This document shows, one piece after another, positions 47,288-55,934 of a stretch of 64,000 nucleotides of DNA; the first letter of the stretch is position 1, and every line of letters starts with the position of its first letter. The stretch comes from Microbacterium sp. oral taxon 186 str. F0373 (lineage in GTDB: Bacteria; Actinomycetota; Actinomycetes; Actinomycetales; Microbacteriaceae), in the NCBI RefSeq assembly GCF_000411455.1, contig NZ_KE150457.1, positions 1,948,023-2,012,022 on the forward strand, read 5' to 3'. The translations under genes were made by a program, and so were the position numbers. The notes under the pieces are model-generated. The model saw only the letters and a program-made list of their open reading frames with translations. It was not told the origin of the DNA and did no database searches.

Positions 47288-48582
47288 CCGCGTCCGCCGT
47301 CGCTGTCCTGACTCCGGCCGGCGGCGGTCACGTGCGGGGTGCCGGCGGCGGCGGGGAAGACCGTCTCGACGGCGCTCGTCCATCCCGCGCCCGACCCGGA
47401 GGCGGCGAGGGTGTGGCCCTGCGAGATCAGACCGTGCAGCAGTGCACCGGAGAAGTGGCGGAGAGCGGCTTCGGTCTCGGCTCCCGCGCCGCGTGAGCGC
47501 GCCCGCTCGATCTCGCGGTCGAGCACCGCCTGCACGTGGGTGCGCATCTGGACGACCGCGGGCGCCACCTCGTGCACGCGGCGCGCCATCGCGTGACGCT
47601 GAGCGGCGGTCTGCACGATGAGGCGGGCCTCGCCGATCGTGGCGAACTCGTCGATCGGTGCGTGGACGCGGATGGTGTCGAGGTCGAGCAGCTCGATGTC
47701 GGGGAGCGAGCGCAGTCCCGGGTCTACGTTGCGCGGCATCCCGAGGTCGATGATCAGCTGCGGCGTCGACACCCCGGACCGGGCAGCGCCGTGACCCTCC
47801 AGATCGAGGGCGAAAGTGTCGGTGGTCGTCGTGCAGGTCACGATGACGTCTGCGCGGGCGGCCTCGGCGGCGAACGCGTCGGCCGAGACGGTCGTCAGGT
47901 GCTCGCGCTTCGCGAAGCGGTCGCGTCCCGATCGCGAGTGCACGCGGATGTCGACGGCGCCGACGTCGCGCAGCGCCGCCAGGGATGCCGCGGCGTAGCG
48001 CCCGGTGCCGACGAGGAGGACCCGCGCCTCCTCCCACGACCCGATGCGCGATCCGGCGAGCTCGACCGCAAGGCGCACCAGGGAGCGCCCCGACTCGCCG
48101 AGCTTCGTCGAGTTCTTGACCGCGCGGGACGTCTCGGTGGCGCGCTGGAACAGGTGCTCGAGGGGAGCGGTGGTCACGCCTTCCCGGCGTGCGGCATCGA
48201 GCGCGCGCCGCACCTGCCCGGCGATCTCGTCCTCGCCGACGGCGACGGAATCGAGCCCCGACGCCACCGAGAACAGGTGCTGCGCCACGTGGTTGCCGTG
48301 CGCGAACTCGACGGTCTCGCGGACGTCGCGGAAGGGCAGCGCCGACAGCTCGGCGAGGCGCTCCATCGCGGCATCCATCGCCGGCAGCGGCGACGCGTCG
48401 TCGGGACCGTCGGCGAGATCGAAGTACGCCTCGAACCGGTTGCAGGTCGCCAGGACGACGGCTCCGCGGATGCTCTCGTGCGCGGCCGTGAGGTCGGTCG
48501 CGACCGCGTCTCCGACCACCGACAGTCGCTCCAACGCCTCGAGAGGGGTGGTGCGCTGATGGGCGGAGAGGCAGACGAGCAC
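47284..48582 (-). CDS. hemA: Glutamyl-tRNA reductase
   Basis: A 432-residue protein with the catalytic Cys47 in VLATCNRFEAY, HLFSVASGLDSVAVGEDEIAGQVR, and the NADPH-binding LLVGTGRYAAASLAALRDVGA. It reduces glutamyl-tRNA to glutamate-1-semialdehyde, the first committed step of C5-pathway haem synthesis. The start is GTG 48582 (VLVCLSAHQRTTP), matching the family N-terminus. An ATG at 48684 would add an unsupported extension through the promoter. Transcription diverges from hemE. Confidence 0.94.
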   Translation of the reverse strand: MLVCLSAHQRTTPLEALERLSVVGDAVATDLTAAHESIRGAVVLATCNRFEAYFDLADGPDDASPLPAMDAAMERLAELSALPFRDVRETVEFAHGNHVAQHLFSVASGLDSVAVGEDEIAGQVRRALDAARREGVTTAPLEHLFQRATETSRAVKNSTKLGESGRSLVRLAVELAGSRIGSWEEARVLLVGTGRYAAASLAALRDVGAVDIRVHSRSGRDRFAKREHLTTVSADAFAAEAARADVIVTCTTTTDTFALDLEGHGAARSGVSTPQLIIDLGMPRNVDPGLRSLPDIELLDLDTIRVHAPIDEFATIGEARLIVQTAAQRHAMARRVHEVAPAVVQMRTHVQAVLDREIERARSRGAGAETEAALRHFSGALLHGLISQGHTLAASGSGAGWTSAVETVFPAAAGTPHVTAAGRSQDSDGGRG

Positions 48583-48620
48583 GCGGGTCCAGTCGTGAAT
48601 CGAACGGAAGGGAACGAGGT

Positions 48621-48629
48621 TAGTATAAC
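48621..48629. promoter_or_regulatory. Overlapping divergent haem promoters
   Basis: On the minus strand, TATACT (48622-48627) is a near-ideal -10 for hemA. On the plus strand, TAGTAT (48621-48626) or TATAAC (48624-48629) is available for hemE. Both promoters share the same A/T-rich island, so hemA and the hemE operon are probably controlled together. Confidence 0.55.
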
Positions 48630-48670
48630 GATTAACGCCCACTTGAGTCCGTCCCACGGGGAGCATCATC

Positions 48671-49807
48671 ATCACCTCTGCCACCGCCGCCGCTCATCCT
48701 CTGACCGCGCACGGCACCTCCGCCTCACGTCTGGTCCGCGCCCTCCGCGGCGATCGTCCGGAGATCACCCCCGTCTGGTTCATGCGTCAGGCCGGACGCT
48801 CCCTGCCCGAGTACCGGGCGCTGCGCGCCACCGGCACGATGCTGGACGCGTGCCTGAGCCCGGAGCTGGCCAGCGAGATCACCATGCAGCCGGTGCGTCG
48901 ACACGGGGTGGATGCCGCGGTGTTCTTCAGCGACATCATCGTGCCGTTGCACCTCGTCGGGGTGGAGGTCGAGATCGCCGCCGGCCGGGGTCCCGTCTTC
49001 CGCAACCCGGTGCGGACGGCGGCGGAGATCTCACAGCTCGTGCGCACCGACCCGGCGCTCGTGGAGGAGCGCGGCGAGGCCGTCGTCGACGCCGTACAGC
49101 GCACCGTCGCGATGCTGGCGGAGGAGGGTGAGCGCCGCGGCGAGCCGTTGCCGCTCATCGGTTTCGCGGGGGCACCGTTCACCCTCGCCGCCTACCTCGT
49201 GGAAGGCGGCCCGTCGAAGGACCACCTCGGCGCCCGCAGCCTCATCCACTCCGACCCCGCCGCCTGGGCCGATCTCACGGCCTGGCTCGCCGAGGTGACC
49301 GGACGCTTCCTCGCTCTGCAGGTGCGGGCCGGCGCCAGCGCAGCGCAGCTGTTCGACTCCTGGGCCGGAGCGCTCGCGCCCACCGACTACCGGCGCGCGG
49401 TGCTCCCGGCATCCGCGGCTGCGCTGGAGCCCGTTCGCGCCCTGCGCAGTGAGGGCCTCGACGTACCTCTCATCCACTTCGGCGTCGGCACCGGTGAGAT
49501 CCTCGCCGACATGGCGTCGATCGGTGTGGACGCCCTCGGCGTCGACTACCGCGTCGATCTCGACGACGCCGTGGCCCGCATCGGCCGCGACGTCACCGTG
49601 CAGGGCAATCTCGACCCCGCACTCCTGTTCGCCCCCGAGGACGTGCGCCGCCGGGCCGCGCACGCCGCTCTCGAGTCCGGACGCGCGGCGCGGGCGCACG
49701 TCTTCAACCTCGGCCACGGAGTGCCCATGAACACCGACCCCACCGTGCTCACCGACCTCGTGCGCACCGTGCACGAGTGGCGCGCCACGGAGGAGTCGGC
49801 GCGGTGA
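48671..49807 (+). CDS. hemE: Uroporphyrinogen decarboxylase, no canonical start codon
   Basis: The core from PVWFMRQAGRSLPEYR onward, with FAGAPFTLAAYLVEGG and FGVGTGEIL, is a normal HemE. It decarboxylates uroporphyrinogen III to coproporphyrinogen III. The conserved frame continues upstream of the first ATG (48782) through SASRLVRALRGDRPEITPVWF to a stop at 48644, with no ATG, GTG or TTG. A GGGGAG Shine-Dalgarno (48658-48663) sits seven bases before ATC 48671, the likeliest start (378 aa). Starting at ATG 48782 would delete 37 residues of the conserved N-terminus. It overlaps hemG by GTGA. Confidence 0.9.
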   Translation: MTSATAAAHPLTAHGTSASRLVRALRGDRPEITPVWFMRQAGRSLPEYRALRATGTMLDACLSPELASEITMQPVRRHGVDAAVFFSDIIVPLHLVGVEVEIAAGRGPVFRNPVRTAAEISQLVRTDPALVEERGEAVVDAVQRTVAMLAEEGERRGEPLPLIGFAGAPFTLAAYLVEGGPSKDHLGARSLIHSDPAAWADLTAWLAEVTGRFLALQVRAGASAAQLFDSWAGALAPTDYRRAVLPASAAALEPVRALRSEGLDVPLIHFGVGTGEILADMASIGVDALGVDYRVDLDDAVARIGRDVTVQGNLDPALLFAPEDVRRRAAHAALESGRAARAHVFNLGHGVPMNTDPTVLTDLVRTVHEWRATEESAR

Positions 49808-51255
49808 TCGCCTCCGGCGACGTCGCACCCGTGAGCGCTGTCGGTGCCGACGTCATCGTCGTTGGCGCCGGTGTGGGCGGGCTGGTCGTGGCACACGATC
49901 TCGCCCGCGCCGGGCGCGACGTGGTCGTGATCGACGCGGCGGCGGAGGTCGGCGGGCTGCTCAGGCGTGGGACGCTCGCCGGGGTGGACATCGATCTCGG
50001 GGCGGAGTCGTTCGCGACGCGTACCGATGCGGTGGCCGCTCTCGTCGCGGATGCCGAGCTCCCGCTCGAGCTGGTCGCGCCGCGCCCCCAGGGAGCCTGG
50101 CTCGCCGTCGCCACGGACGACGGCGTGCGCCGCGCTCGCCTGCCGCGGCGGACCGTTCTCGGCATCCCCGCCGACCCCGAGGCCGACGATGTCGTCGCGA
50201 TCATCGGCGCCGACGGCGCCGCCCGCGCGCGCGACGAGCGACGGGTGCCTCTCACCGCCGACGCCGAGCCGTCGCTGTACGACCTGGTGGCCGAGCGCCT
50301 CGGTGAGCGTGTCGCCGATCGGCTCGTCGACACGCTCTGCCGGAGCGTCTACTCGCGACCCGCGGCCGACGCGCGGCTCTCCCAGCTGCACCCCGGGATG
50401 TGGCGCGAGGTCGTTTCCCGCGGCTCGCTTCTCGAGGCCGCGGATGCGATCGCGACCGGGCAGCGCGCCGGCGCCGCCGTCGGCGGCATCGCCGGCGGAA
50501 TGTGGCGGCTTCCCGCGGCACTCGCGGAGGCCGCGGAGGCCCACGGTGCGAAGATCCGCACCGGTGTCGCGGTGCACGCTGTGCGCTCGGATGCCGCGAC
50601 GGTCACCGTCGAGACGACGAGCGGATCCCTGTCGGCGCGTCAGGTCGTGATCGCGACGGGGCCCAAGGAAGTTGCGCGGCTGCTGGCGGGGCACGACGTT
50701 TCGGCGCGCTCGGCGCGCTCGGCGACCGGGGGTGAGCGCAGCGACGAGCCGGCACAGACTCCGGCGGGGGTCTACCTCGTCGCTGCCGCGATCGCGCACC
50801 CGGGGCTCGCCGCCGAGCCGATCGGTTCGGGCGTCATCGTCGACGCCGCGCTGCCCACGGCGGCCAAGGCCCTCACGCACATCACCGCCAAGTGGGACTG
50901 GGCGCGCGCCGCCACACCCGACGGCATCCACCTGGTGCGCCTCTCGGCGCGCGACGCCGCCGCCGGCGGGCTCAGCACTGCGGCCGACGTCGCCCGCGAG
51001 GTCTCGATCCTCACCGGCATCGACGTGGCCGCGGCCGATGTCGTCGACCTGGTCGTGCAGGAGTGGACGGATGCCGTCGCGGGCGCCCGTGTTCCCGACG
51101 ACCTTCCGGCGGGCGTCCACGTCGCCGGGGCCGCCGCCGCCGGTACCGGCCTCGCCTCCGTCATCCCGCACGCCCGCGACCTCGCCGGCCGGCTCGACCG
51201 CGCGCTCGCGGCATCCCTCCCGTCCTCCTCCCTCCACACCCACCCGGTTTCCTAG
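49804..51255 (+). CDS. hemG: Coproporphyrinogen/protoporphyrinogen oxidase, FAD-dependent
   Basis: A 483-residue HemY/CgoX-type oxidase. It has an FAD-binding VIVVGAGVGGLVVAHDLARAGRDVVVID, GGLLR, and a C-terminal VHVAGAAAAGTGLASVI FAD motif. In monoderms it oxidises coproporphyrinogen III to coproporphyrin III. A Ser/Arg-rich loop (ARSARSATGGERSDEPAQ) at about 300-317 is encoded by sequence resembling the REP-like repeat. It starts at GTG 49804 inside the hemE stop (GTGA overlap). Confidence 0.92.
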   Translation: MIASGDVAPVSAVGADVIVVGAGVGGLVVAHDLARAGRDVVVIDAAAEVGGLLRRGTLAGVDIDLGAESFATRTDAVAALVADAELPLELVAPRPQGAWLAVATDDGVRRARLPRRTVLGIPADPEADDVVAIIGADGAARARDERRVPLTADAEPSLYDLVAERLGERVADRLVDTLCRSVYSRPAADARLSQLHPGMWREVVSRGSLLEAADAIATGQRAGAAVGGIAGGMWRLPAALAEAAEAHGAKIRTGVAVHAVRSDAATVTVETTSGSLSARQVVIATGPKEVARLLAGHDVSARSARSATGGERSDEPAQTPAGVYLVAAAIAHPGLAAEPIGSGVIVDAALPTAAKALTHITAKWDWARAATPDGIHLVRLSARDAAAGGLSTAADVAREVSILTGIDVAAADVVDLVVQEWTDAVAGARVPDDLPAGVHVAGAAAAGTGLASVIPHARDLAGRLDRALAASLPSSSLHTHPVS

Positions 51256-51264
51256 GAGCACCGC

Positions 51265-51951
51265 ATGACCGAACAGATCCCGCTCGGATACACCCTCTTC
51301 GCCGTCCTGGCCGGACCCCGTCCGCGGGTGGCGCCCGACGCCGCCGCGATCGCCGAGCTGTCCGCCGCCGTCGACGCGGTCACAGCCGGCGGCGTCACCG
51401 TGCGCGGCCTCTACGACGTCACGGGTATGCGCGCCGAGGCCGACCTCATGATCTGGCTGCACACCGCGCCCGGCGGGGTCGACGACCCGGCCGCTCTCCA
51501 GAAGGCGCTGCGCACCCTGCGCCGCACCGCCGTGCTCCAGTCCCACACGGCCGTCTGGACGGCGATGGGCGTGCACCGCGAAGCCGAGTTCAACAAGCGC
51601 CACGTGCCCGGCTATCTTCGCGGCGAGCACGCGAGAGGCTGGCTGTGCCTCTACCCGTTCGTCCGCAGCTACGAGTGGTACCTGCTTCCCGAGGACGAGC
51701 GTGCCGCGATGCTGATGGAGCACGGCCGCAAGGGGGCCCGCTTCACCGAGGTCGTCGCCAACACCGTCTCGACCTTCGGCCTCAGCGACTACGAGTGGCT
51801 GCTGCCGCTGGAGAGCGACGATCCCATCCACCTCGTCGACATGATGCGCGATCTGCGCGCCACGGACGCCCGGCGCCACGTGCGCGAGGAGGTCCCGTTC
51901 TACACGGGACGGCGCCTGGAGCTCGACGAGCTGGCGGAGGTGCTGAGCTGA
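51265..51951 (+). CDS. hemQ: HemQ, coproheme decarboxylase
   Basis: A 228-residue chlorite-dismutase-fold protein. The catalytic Tyr130 is in LCLYPFVRSYEWYLLP, and the proximal haem His153 is in MLMEHGRKG. HemQ (ChdC) uses peroxide to convert coproheme III to haem b, the last step of the monoderm pathway. ATG 51265 follows CTAGGAGCACCGC, nine bases after hemG. The stop overlaps hemH by one base (TGATG). Confidence 0.95.
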   Translation: MTEQIPLGYTLFAVLAGPRPRVAPDAAAIAELSAAVDAVTAGGVTVRGLYDVTGMRAEADLMIWLHTAPGGVDDPAALQKALRTLRRTAVLQSHTAVWTAMGVHREAEFNKRHVPGYLRGEHARGWLCLYPFVRSYEWYLLPEDERAAMLMEHGRKGARFTEVVANTVSTFGLSDYEWLLPLESDDPIHLVDMMRDLRATDARRHVREEVPFYTGRRLELDELAEVLS

Positions 51952-53195
51952 TGGCCGAGAACATCGCCCCGAGCAGCGCGTCCGCGCATCCCGCCTTCCG
52001 CCCGAAGCCGCCCCGTGCGAGCGCCGCTCCCGTCTGCGGCGACGGATGCCGCGTACCGGCCGCCACGGCGGCGACATGCGCCGGCGAGCCACACGCGAGC
52101 GTCCCCGTCGCCTACGATGGCGTGCTGCTGCTCGGCTTCGGCGGCCCCGAGGGTCAGGACGACGTGATCCCGTTCCTGCGCAACGTCACGGCCGGCCGCG
52201 GCATCCCCGACGAGCGTCTCGAAGAGGTGGCGCACCACTACCGCCACTTCGGCGGGATCTCGCCCATCAACGAGCACAACCGGGAGCTGAAGGCGGCACT
52301 GGATGCCGAGCTCGCCGCCCGAGGGATCGACCTGCCCGTGTACTGGGGAAACCGCAACTGGATGCCCTACGTCGCCGACGCCCTGCAGGACGCCCACGAC
52401 GCCGGGCACACGCGCCTGCTCGCGATCGCGACGAGCGCCTACAGTTCGTACTCGTCGTGCCGCCAGTATCGCGAAGATCTCGCCGACGCCGTCGAGGCCA
52501 CCGGGCTGTCCGGGGAGGTCGAGATCGACAAGGTGCGCCAGTTCTTCGACCACCCGGGTTTCGTCACGCCCTTCGCCGAGGGCGTCGCCGACGGCCTCGC
52601 GCGCCTGCACGCCGACGGGTTCGTCGACGACGAGATCGAGATCCTGTTCTCGACCCACTCGATCCCCAACAGCGACGCCGACCGTTCCGGTCCGCCCGAG
52701 CGCGGCTTCGGCGCCGGCGGCGCGTACGTGGCACAGCACACCGCGGTCGCCGAGACGATCATGGCGCGCCTGGGCACCTCGTGCGCCTGGCAGCTCGTCT
52801 TCCAGAGCCGCTCGGGCCCGCCGCAGGTGCCGTGGCTCGAGCCCGACATCAACGACGCGATGGCCGAGCTGCCTGACCGCGGTCGCAAGGCCGTGCTCAT
52901 CGTGCCGCTCGGCTTCGTCAGCGACCACATGGAGGTGCTCTGGGACCTCGACACCGAGGCGATGGAGACGGCCGGCGAGCTCGGGCTCACGGCGATCCGC
53001 ACGCCCACTCCGGGTACGCACCCGGCGTACGTCTCGGGCCTGGTCGACCTCATGGTCGAGCGCCTGGACGGCACCGCGGCCGCCGATCGACCGCACGAGA
53101 CCGACCTCGGTCCCTGGTACGACGTGTGCCGCCCCGGATGCTGCGAGAACAAGCGCCTCGGCTTCCAGCCCGCGCTCGCCGGGATTGCGCCGTGA
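51951..53195 (+). CDS. hemH: Coproporphyrin ferrochelatase with extended N-terminus
   Basis: A 414-residue ferrochelatase. The core begins near residue 52 (YDGVLLLGFGGPEGQDDV). The catalytic His lies in FSTHSIPNSD, and PLGFVSDHMEVLWDLD is near the end. The C-terminus CRPGCC (Cys393, 397, 398) matches the actinobacterial [2Fe-2S]-ligand region. The first 50 residues are an unusual Ala/Pro-rich extension with Cys29, Cys33 and Cys43. It inserts Fe2+ into coproporphyrin III for HemQ. ATG 51951 overlaps the hemQ stop; no later ATG gives a better start before the core. Confidence 0.93.
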   Translation: MAENIAPSSASAHPAFRPKPPRASAAPVCGDGCRVPAATAATCAGEPHASVPVAYDGVLLLGFGGPEGQDDVIPFLRNVTAGRGIPDERLEEVAHHYRHFGGISPINEHNRELKAALDAELAARGIDLPVYWGNRNWMPYVADALQDAHDAGHTRLLAIATSAYSSYSSCRQYREDLADAVEATGLSGEVEIDKVRQFFDHPGFVTPFAEGVADGLARLHADGFVDDEIEILFSTHSIPNSDADRSGPPERGFGAGGAYVAQHTAVAETIMARLGTSCAWQLVFQSRSGPPQVPWLEPDINDAMAELPDRGRKAVLIVPLGFVSDHMEVLWDLDTEAMETAGELGLTAIRTPTPGTHPAYVSGLVDLMVERLDGTAAADRPHETDLGPWYDVCRPGCCENKRLGFQPALAGIAP

Positions 53196-54163
53196 CGGCG
53201 ACCGACACCTCTGGTATGGGGCCCCTGCGACTCGGCACGCGCGCGAGTCTGCTCGCCACGACCCAGTCGGGTCACGTCGCCGAGGCGCTGCGGGCCGTGA
53301 CCGGGCGCCCGGTGGAGCTCGTGCCGATCACGACCGCGGGCGACGTGCTCACCGGGCCCCTCGCGCAGCTCGGCGGGACCGGCGTGTTCGTCGCGGCGCT
53401 GCGTGAAGCGCTGCTGCGTGACGAGTGCGATCTCGTCGTGCACTCGATGAAGGACCTTCCCACGGCCGACGTCGCGGGCCTCGCGATCGGAGCCGTCCCG
53501 CCGCGGGCTCCCGTGGCTGACGTGCTGTGCGCGCGCGATGGCCTCACGCTCGAGGCGCTGCCGCACGGCGCCGTCGTCGGCAGCGGGTCGCCGCGCCGGG
53601 TCGCCCAGCTCCTGCGTCGCCGCCCCGACCTGCAGGTGCGCGGCATCCGCGGCAACGTCGACACGCGACTGCGCAAGGTCGACGAGGGGGAGTACGACGC
53701 GATCGTGCTCGCCGAGGCGGGTCTGACCCGCATCGGCCGCACCGACCGGATCACCGACCGCTTCGACGCCGACAGCTGGCCCACCTCTGCCGGCCAGGGA
53801 GCTCTCGCGGTCGAGGTGCGCGCGGATTCCCCGGTCGCCGCCGAGATCGCCGCCATTACCGATGCGGATGCCGAGATCACCGCACTCTGGGAGCGCGCCG
53901 TACTGCGGCTGCTGGAGGCCGGGTGCGCCGCGCCGGTCGGCATCTCCGCCCGGCGCGCGCCGGACGCCGTCACGCTGATCGCGGAGGTCTACGCCCTCGA
54001 CGGCGCCCGCACCGTCCGGGTCGCGCACTCCGCCGACCCCGCCGAACTGGCGACGGCGGCCGGGCGCGCAGCGCAGGCCGGTGTCGTCGTCACCGCGCTG
54101 ATGGATGCCGGGGCCGCCGAGCTCGCCGAGCTCGGTCCGCGACCCGCGGGAGACCCGCGGTGA
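53192..54163 (+). CDS. hemC: Hydroxymethylbilane synthase
   Basis: A 323-residue porphobilinogen deaminase. Conserved parts are LRLGTRASLLATTQSGHVAEAL, DECDLVVHSMKDLPT (active-site Asp), GSGSPRRVAQL, RGNVDTRLRK, and LEAGCAAPVG with the dipyrromethane-cofactor Cys. It polymerises four porphobilinogens. GTG 53192 overlaps the hemH stop (GTGA). Confidence 0.95.
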   Translation: MTATDTSGMGPLRLGTRASLLATTQSGHVAEALRAVTGRPVELVPITTAGDVLTGPLAQLGGTGVFVAALREALLRDECDLVVHSMKDLPTADVAGLAIGAVPPRAPVADVLCARDGLTLEALPHGAVVGSGSPRRVAQLLRRRPDLQVRGIRGNVDTRLRKVDEGEYDAIVLAEAGLTRIGRTDRITDRFDADSWPTSAGQGALAVEVRADSPVAAEIAAITDADAEITALWERAVLRLLEAGCAAPVGISARRAPDAVTLIAEVYALDGARTVRVAHSADPAELATAAGRAAQAGVVVTALMDAGAAELAELGPRPAGDPR

Positions 54164-54942
54164 CCGCACTCGCCGGCGCGCGGGTGCTCGTGCCGCGCGG
54201 CGGCGCGTGGGGCGAGCACGTCGCGGGTGAGCTGACGCGTCGGGGCGCCGAACCGGTGATCGCGCCCCTGATCCGCACCGCCCCACCCCGCGACACGGCC
54301 GCGCGCGACGCCGCCTTCGGCCGGCTCGCCGACGGTGACTACGAGTGGCTGTTCGTCACGAGCGCCGCCAGCGTCGAGCAGCTCGCGCTGTTCCTGTCGG
54401 CGAGCGGACGCGCGTTGCCGACGTCGTTGCGGGTCGCGGCGGTCGGTCAGGCCACGGCGCGCGCCGTCACCGAGCTGGGTGCGAACGTCGACTTCATCCC
54501 GCTGGGGCGCTCGTCGGCCCACGCGATGATCGCGCAGTGGTGCGCGGCGCACACGGCGTCCTCGACCGGGCGCTGCCTCGTGGTTCGCTCCGATCTCGCC
54601 GGAGCTGTCGTCAGCGATGAGCTGGAACTTCGCGGCTTCGCCGTCGACGTGTGCATCGGCTACCGCACGGTCGGCATCGATCTCGCCGCCGACGTGGCCG
54701 CCGATCTCGCCGCCGGCCGCTTCGCGATCGTGCTGCTGACCTCGCTGAGCGTCGGACGCGAGCTGCGCCGACAGGTCGGGGCGCTGCCGGCATCCACCCT
54801 CGTCGCCTCGATCGGTCCGGGCACCACCCGCGACGCGGAGCGCCTCGGCTTCGTCGTCGGTCACACCGCGCGCACACAGAGCATCGACGCCCTCATCGCC
54901 GAGCTCGACACCCTTCCCCGACTCCAGGAGGTCACCCGATGA
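54160..54942 (+). CDS. hemD: Uroporphyrinogen-III synthase
   Basis: A 260-residue two-domain protein with the weakly conserved HemD pattern: ARVLVPRGGAWGEHVAGELTRRG at the start, YEWLFVTSAASVEQL, RVAAVGQATARAV, and ASIGPGTTRDAERLGF. It cyclises hydroxymethylbilane with inversion of ring D. GTG 54160 overlaps hemC by GTGA, and the stop overlaps hemB by ATGA. Confidence 0.9.
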   Translation: MTALAGARVLVPRGGAWGEHVAGELTRRGAEPVIAPLIRTAPPRDTAARDAAFGRLADGDYEWLFVTSAASVEQLALFLSASGRALPTSLRVAAVGQATARAVTELGANVDFIPLGRSSAHAMIAQWCAAHTASSTGRCLVVRSDLAGAVVSDELELRGFAVDVCIGYRTVGIDLAADVAADLAAGRFAIVLLTSLSVGRELRRQVGALPASTLVASIGPGTTRDAERLGFVVGHTARTQSIDALIAELDTLPRLQEVTR

Positions 54943-55934
54943 CCGCGTTCCCCGTCCGCCGCCTGCGCCGCCTGCGCCAGAGCCCGGCCCTGCGACGCCT
55001 CGTCGCCGAGACCGACCTGAGCCCGCGCCGGCTCGTCCTGCCGGTGTTCGTAAAGGAGGACATCGCCGAGGCGCAGCCGATCGCGAGCATGCCCGGGGTA
55101 CACCAATACCCCCTCGCCCGCCTCGCGGCTGTCGTCGAGGAGGCTGCCGCCGCCGGCATCGGCGGCATCATGCTGTTCGGCGTTCCCGCCGTGCGCGACG
55201 CCGTCGGCAGCGGCGCGACCGACCCCGACGGCATCCTCAATCGCGCGATCGCTGTGGGGGCCGCGGCGGCGAAGGGACGTTTGACGGTGCAGGCGGACCT
55301 CTGCCTCGACGAGTTCACCGACCACGGCCACTGCGGTGTGCTCGCCGCCGACGGGTCGGTCGACAACGACGCGACCCTCGAGGTGTACGCGCGGATGGCG
55401 CTCGCCCAGGCCGAGGCCGGCGCCGACATCCTCGGTCTGTCGGGCATGATGGACGGCCAGGTCGCCGCGTGCCGAGCGGCGCTGGATGCCGCGGGGCGCA
55501 GCGACGTCGTGATCCTCGCCTACTCCGCCAAGTACGCCTCGGCGTTCTACGGTCCGTTCCGCGACGCCGTCGAGTCGACCCTCACCGGCGACCGTCGCAC
55601 CTACCAGCTCGACGCCGCCAACGGCCGCGAGGGCGTGCAGGAGGCCCTCGCCGACATCGACGAGGGCGCCGACATCGTCATGGTCAAGCCCGCGGGCCCG
55701 TATCTCGATGTGCTCGCCGAGGTCGCCGCCGTGTCGTCCGCGCCGGTCTGGGCCTACCAGGTGTCGGGGGAGTACGCGATGATCGAGCACGCCGCCGCCG
55801 CCGGTGTCATCGACCGTGAGCGTGCGATCGGGGAGAGCATCCTCGGCATCCGCCGCGCCGGCGCCGAGGCGATTCTGACGTATTGGGCGATCGAGGTCGC
55901 CGGCTGGCTCCGAGAGGGACGCGCACTCGCATGA
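54939..55934 (+). CDS. hemB: Delta-aminolevulinic acid dehydratase
   Basis: A 331-residue TIM-barrel enzyme condensing two ALA molecules to porphobilinogen. Schiff-base lysines lie in [15 protein letters not shown] and [11 protein letters not shown]. The metal-site loop reads [14 protein letters not shown]. The zinc-type enzyme has CxC...C (as CFCEYTSHGHCG in E. coli), while here the middle Cys is Asp, giving a C-D-C site that mixes zinc-type and zinc-free patterns. ATG 54939 overlaps the hemD stop. Confidence 0.95.
   Translation: MTAFPVRRLRRLRQSPALRRLVAETDLSPRRLVLPVFVKEDIAEAQPIASMPGVHQYPLARLAAVVEEAAAAGIGGIMLFGVPAVRDAVGSGATDPDGILNRAIAVGAAAAKGRLTVQADLCLDEFTDHGHCGVLAADGSVDNDATLEVYARMALAQAEAGADILGLSGMMDGQVAACRAALDAAGRSDVVILAYSAKYASAFYGPFRDAVESTLTGDRRTYQLDAANGREGVQEALADIDEGADIVMVKPAGPYLDVLAEVAAVSSAPVWAYQVSGEYAMIEHAAAAGVIDRERAIGESILGIRRAGAEAILTYWAIEVAGWLREGRALA

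Noticed and set aside
48582..48684. hemA start at ATG 48684
   Set aside because: It would place the coding region across the TATACT promoter. The family N-terminus begins at GTG 48582.
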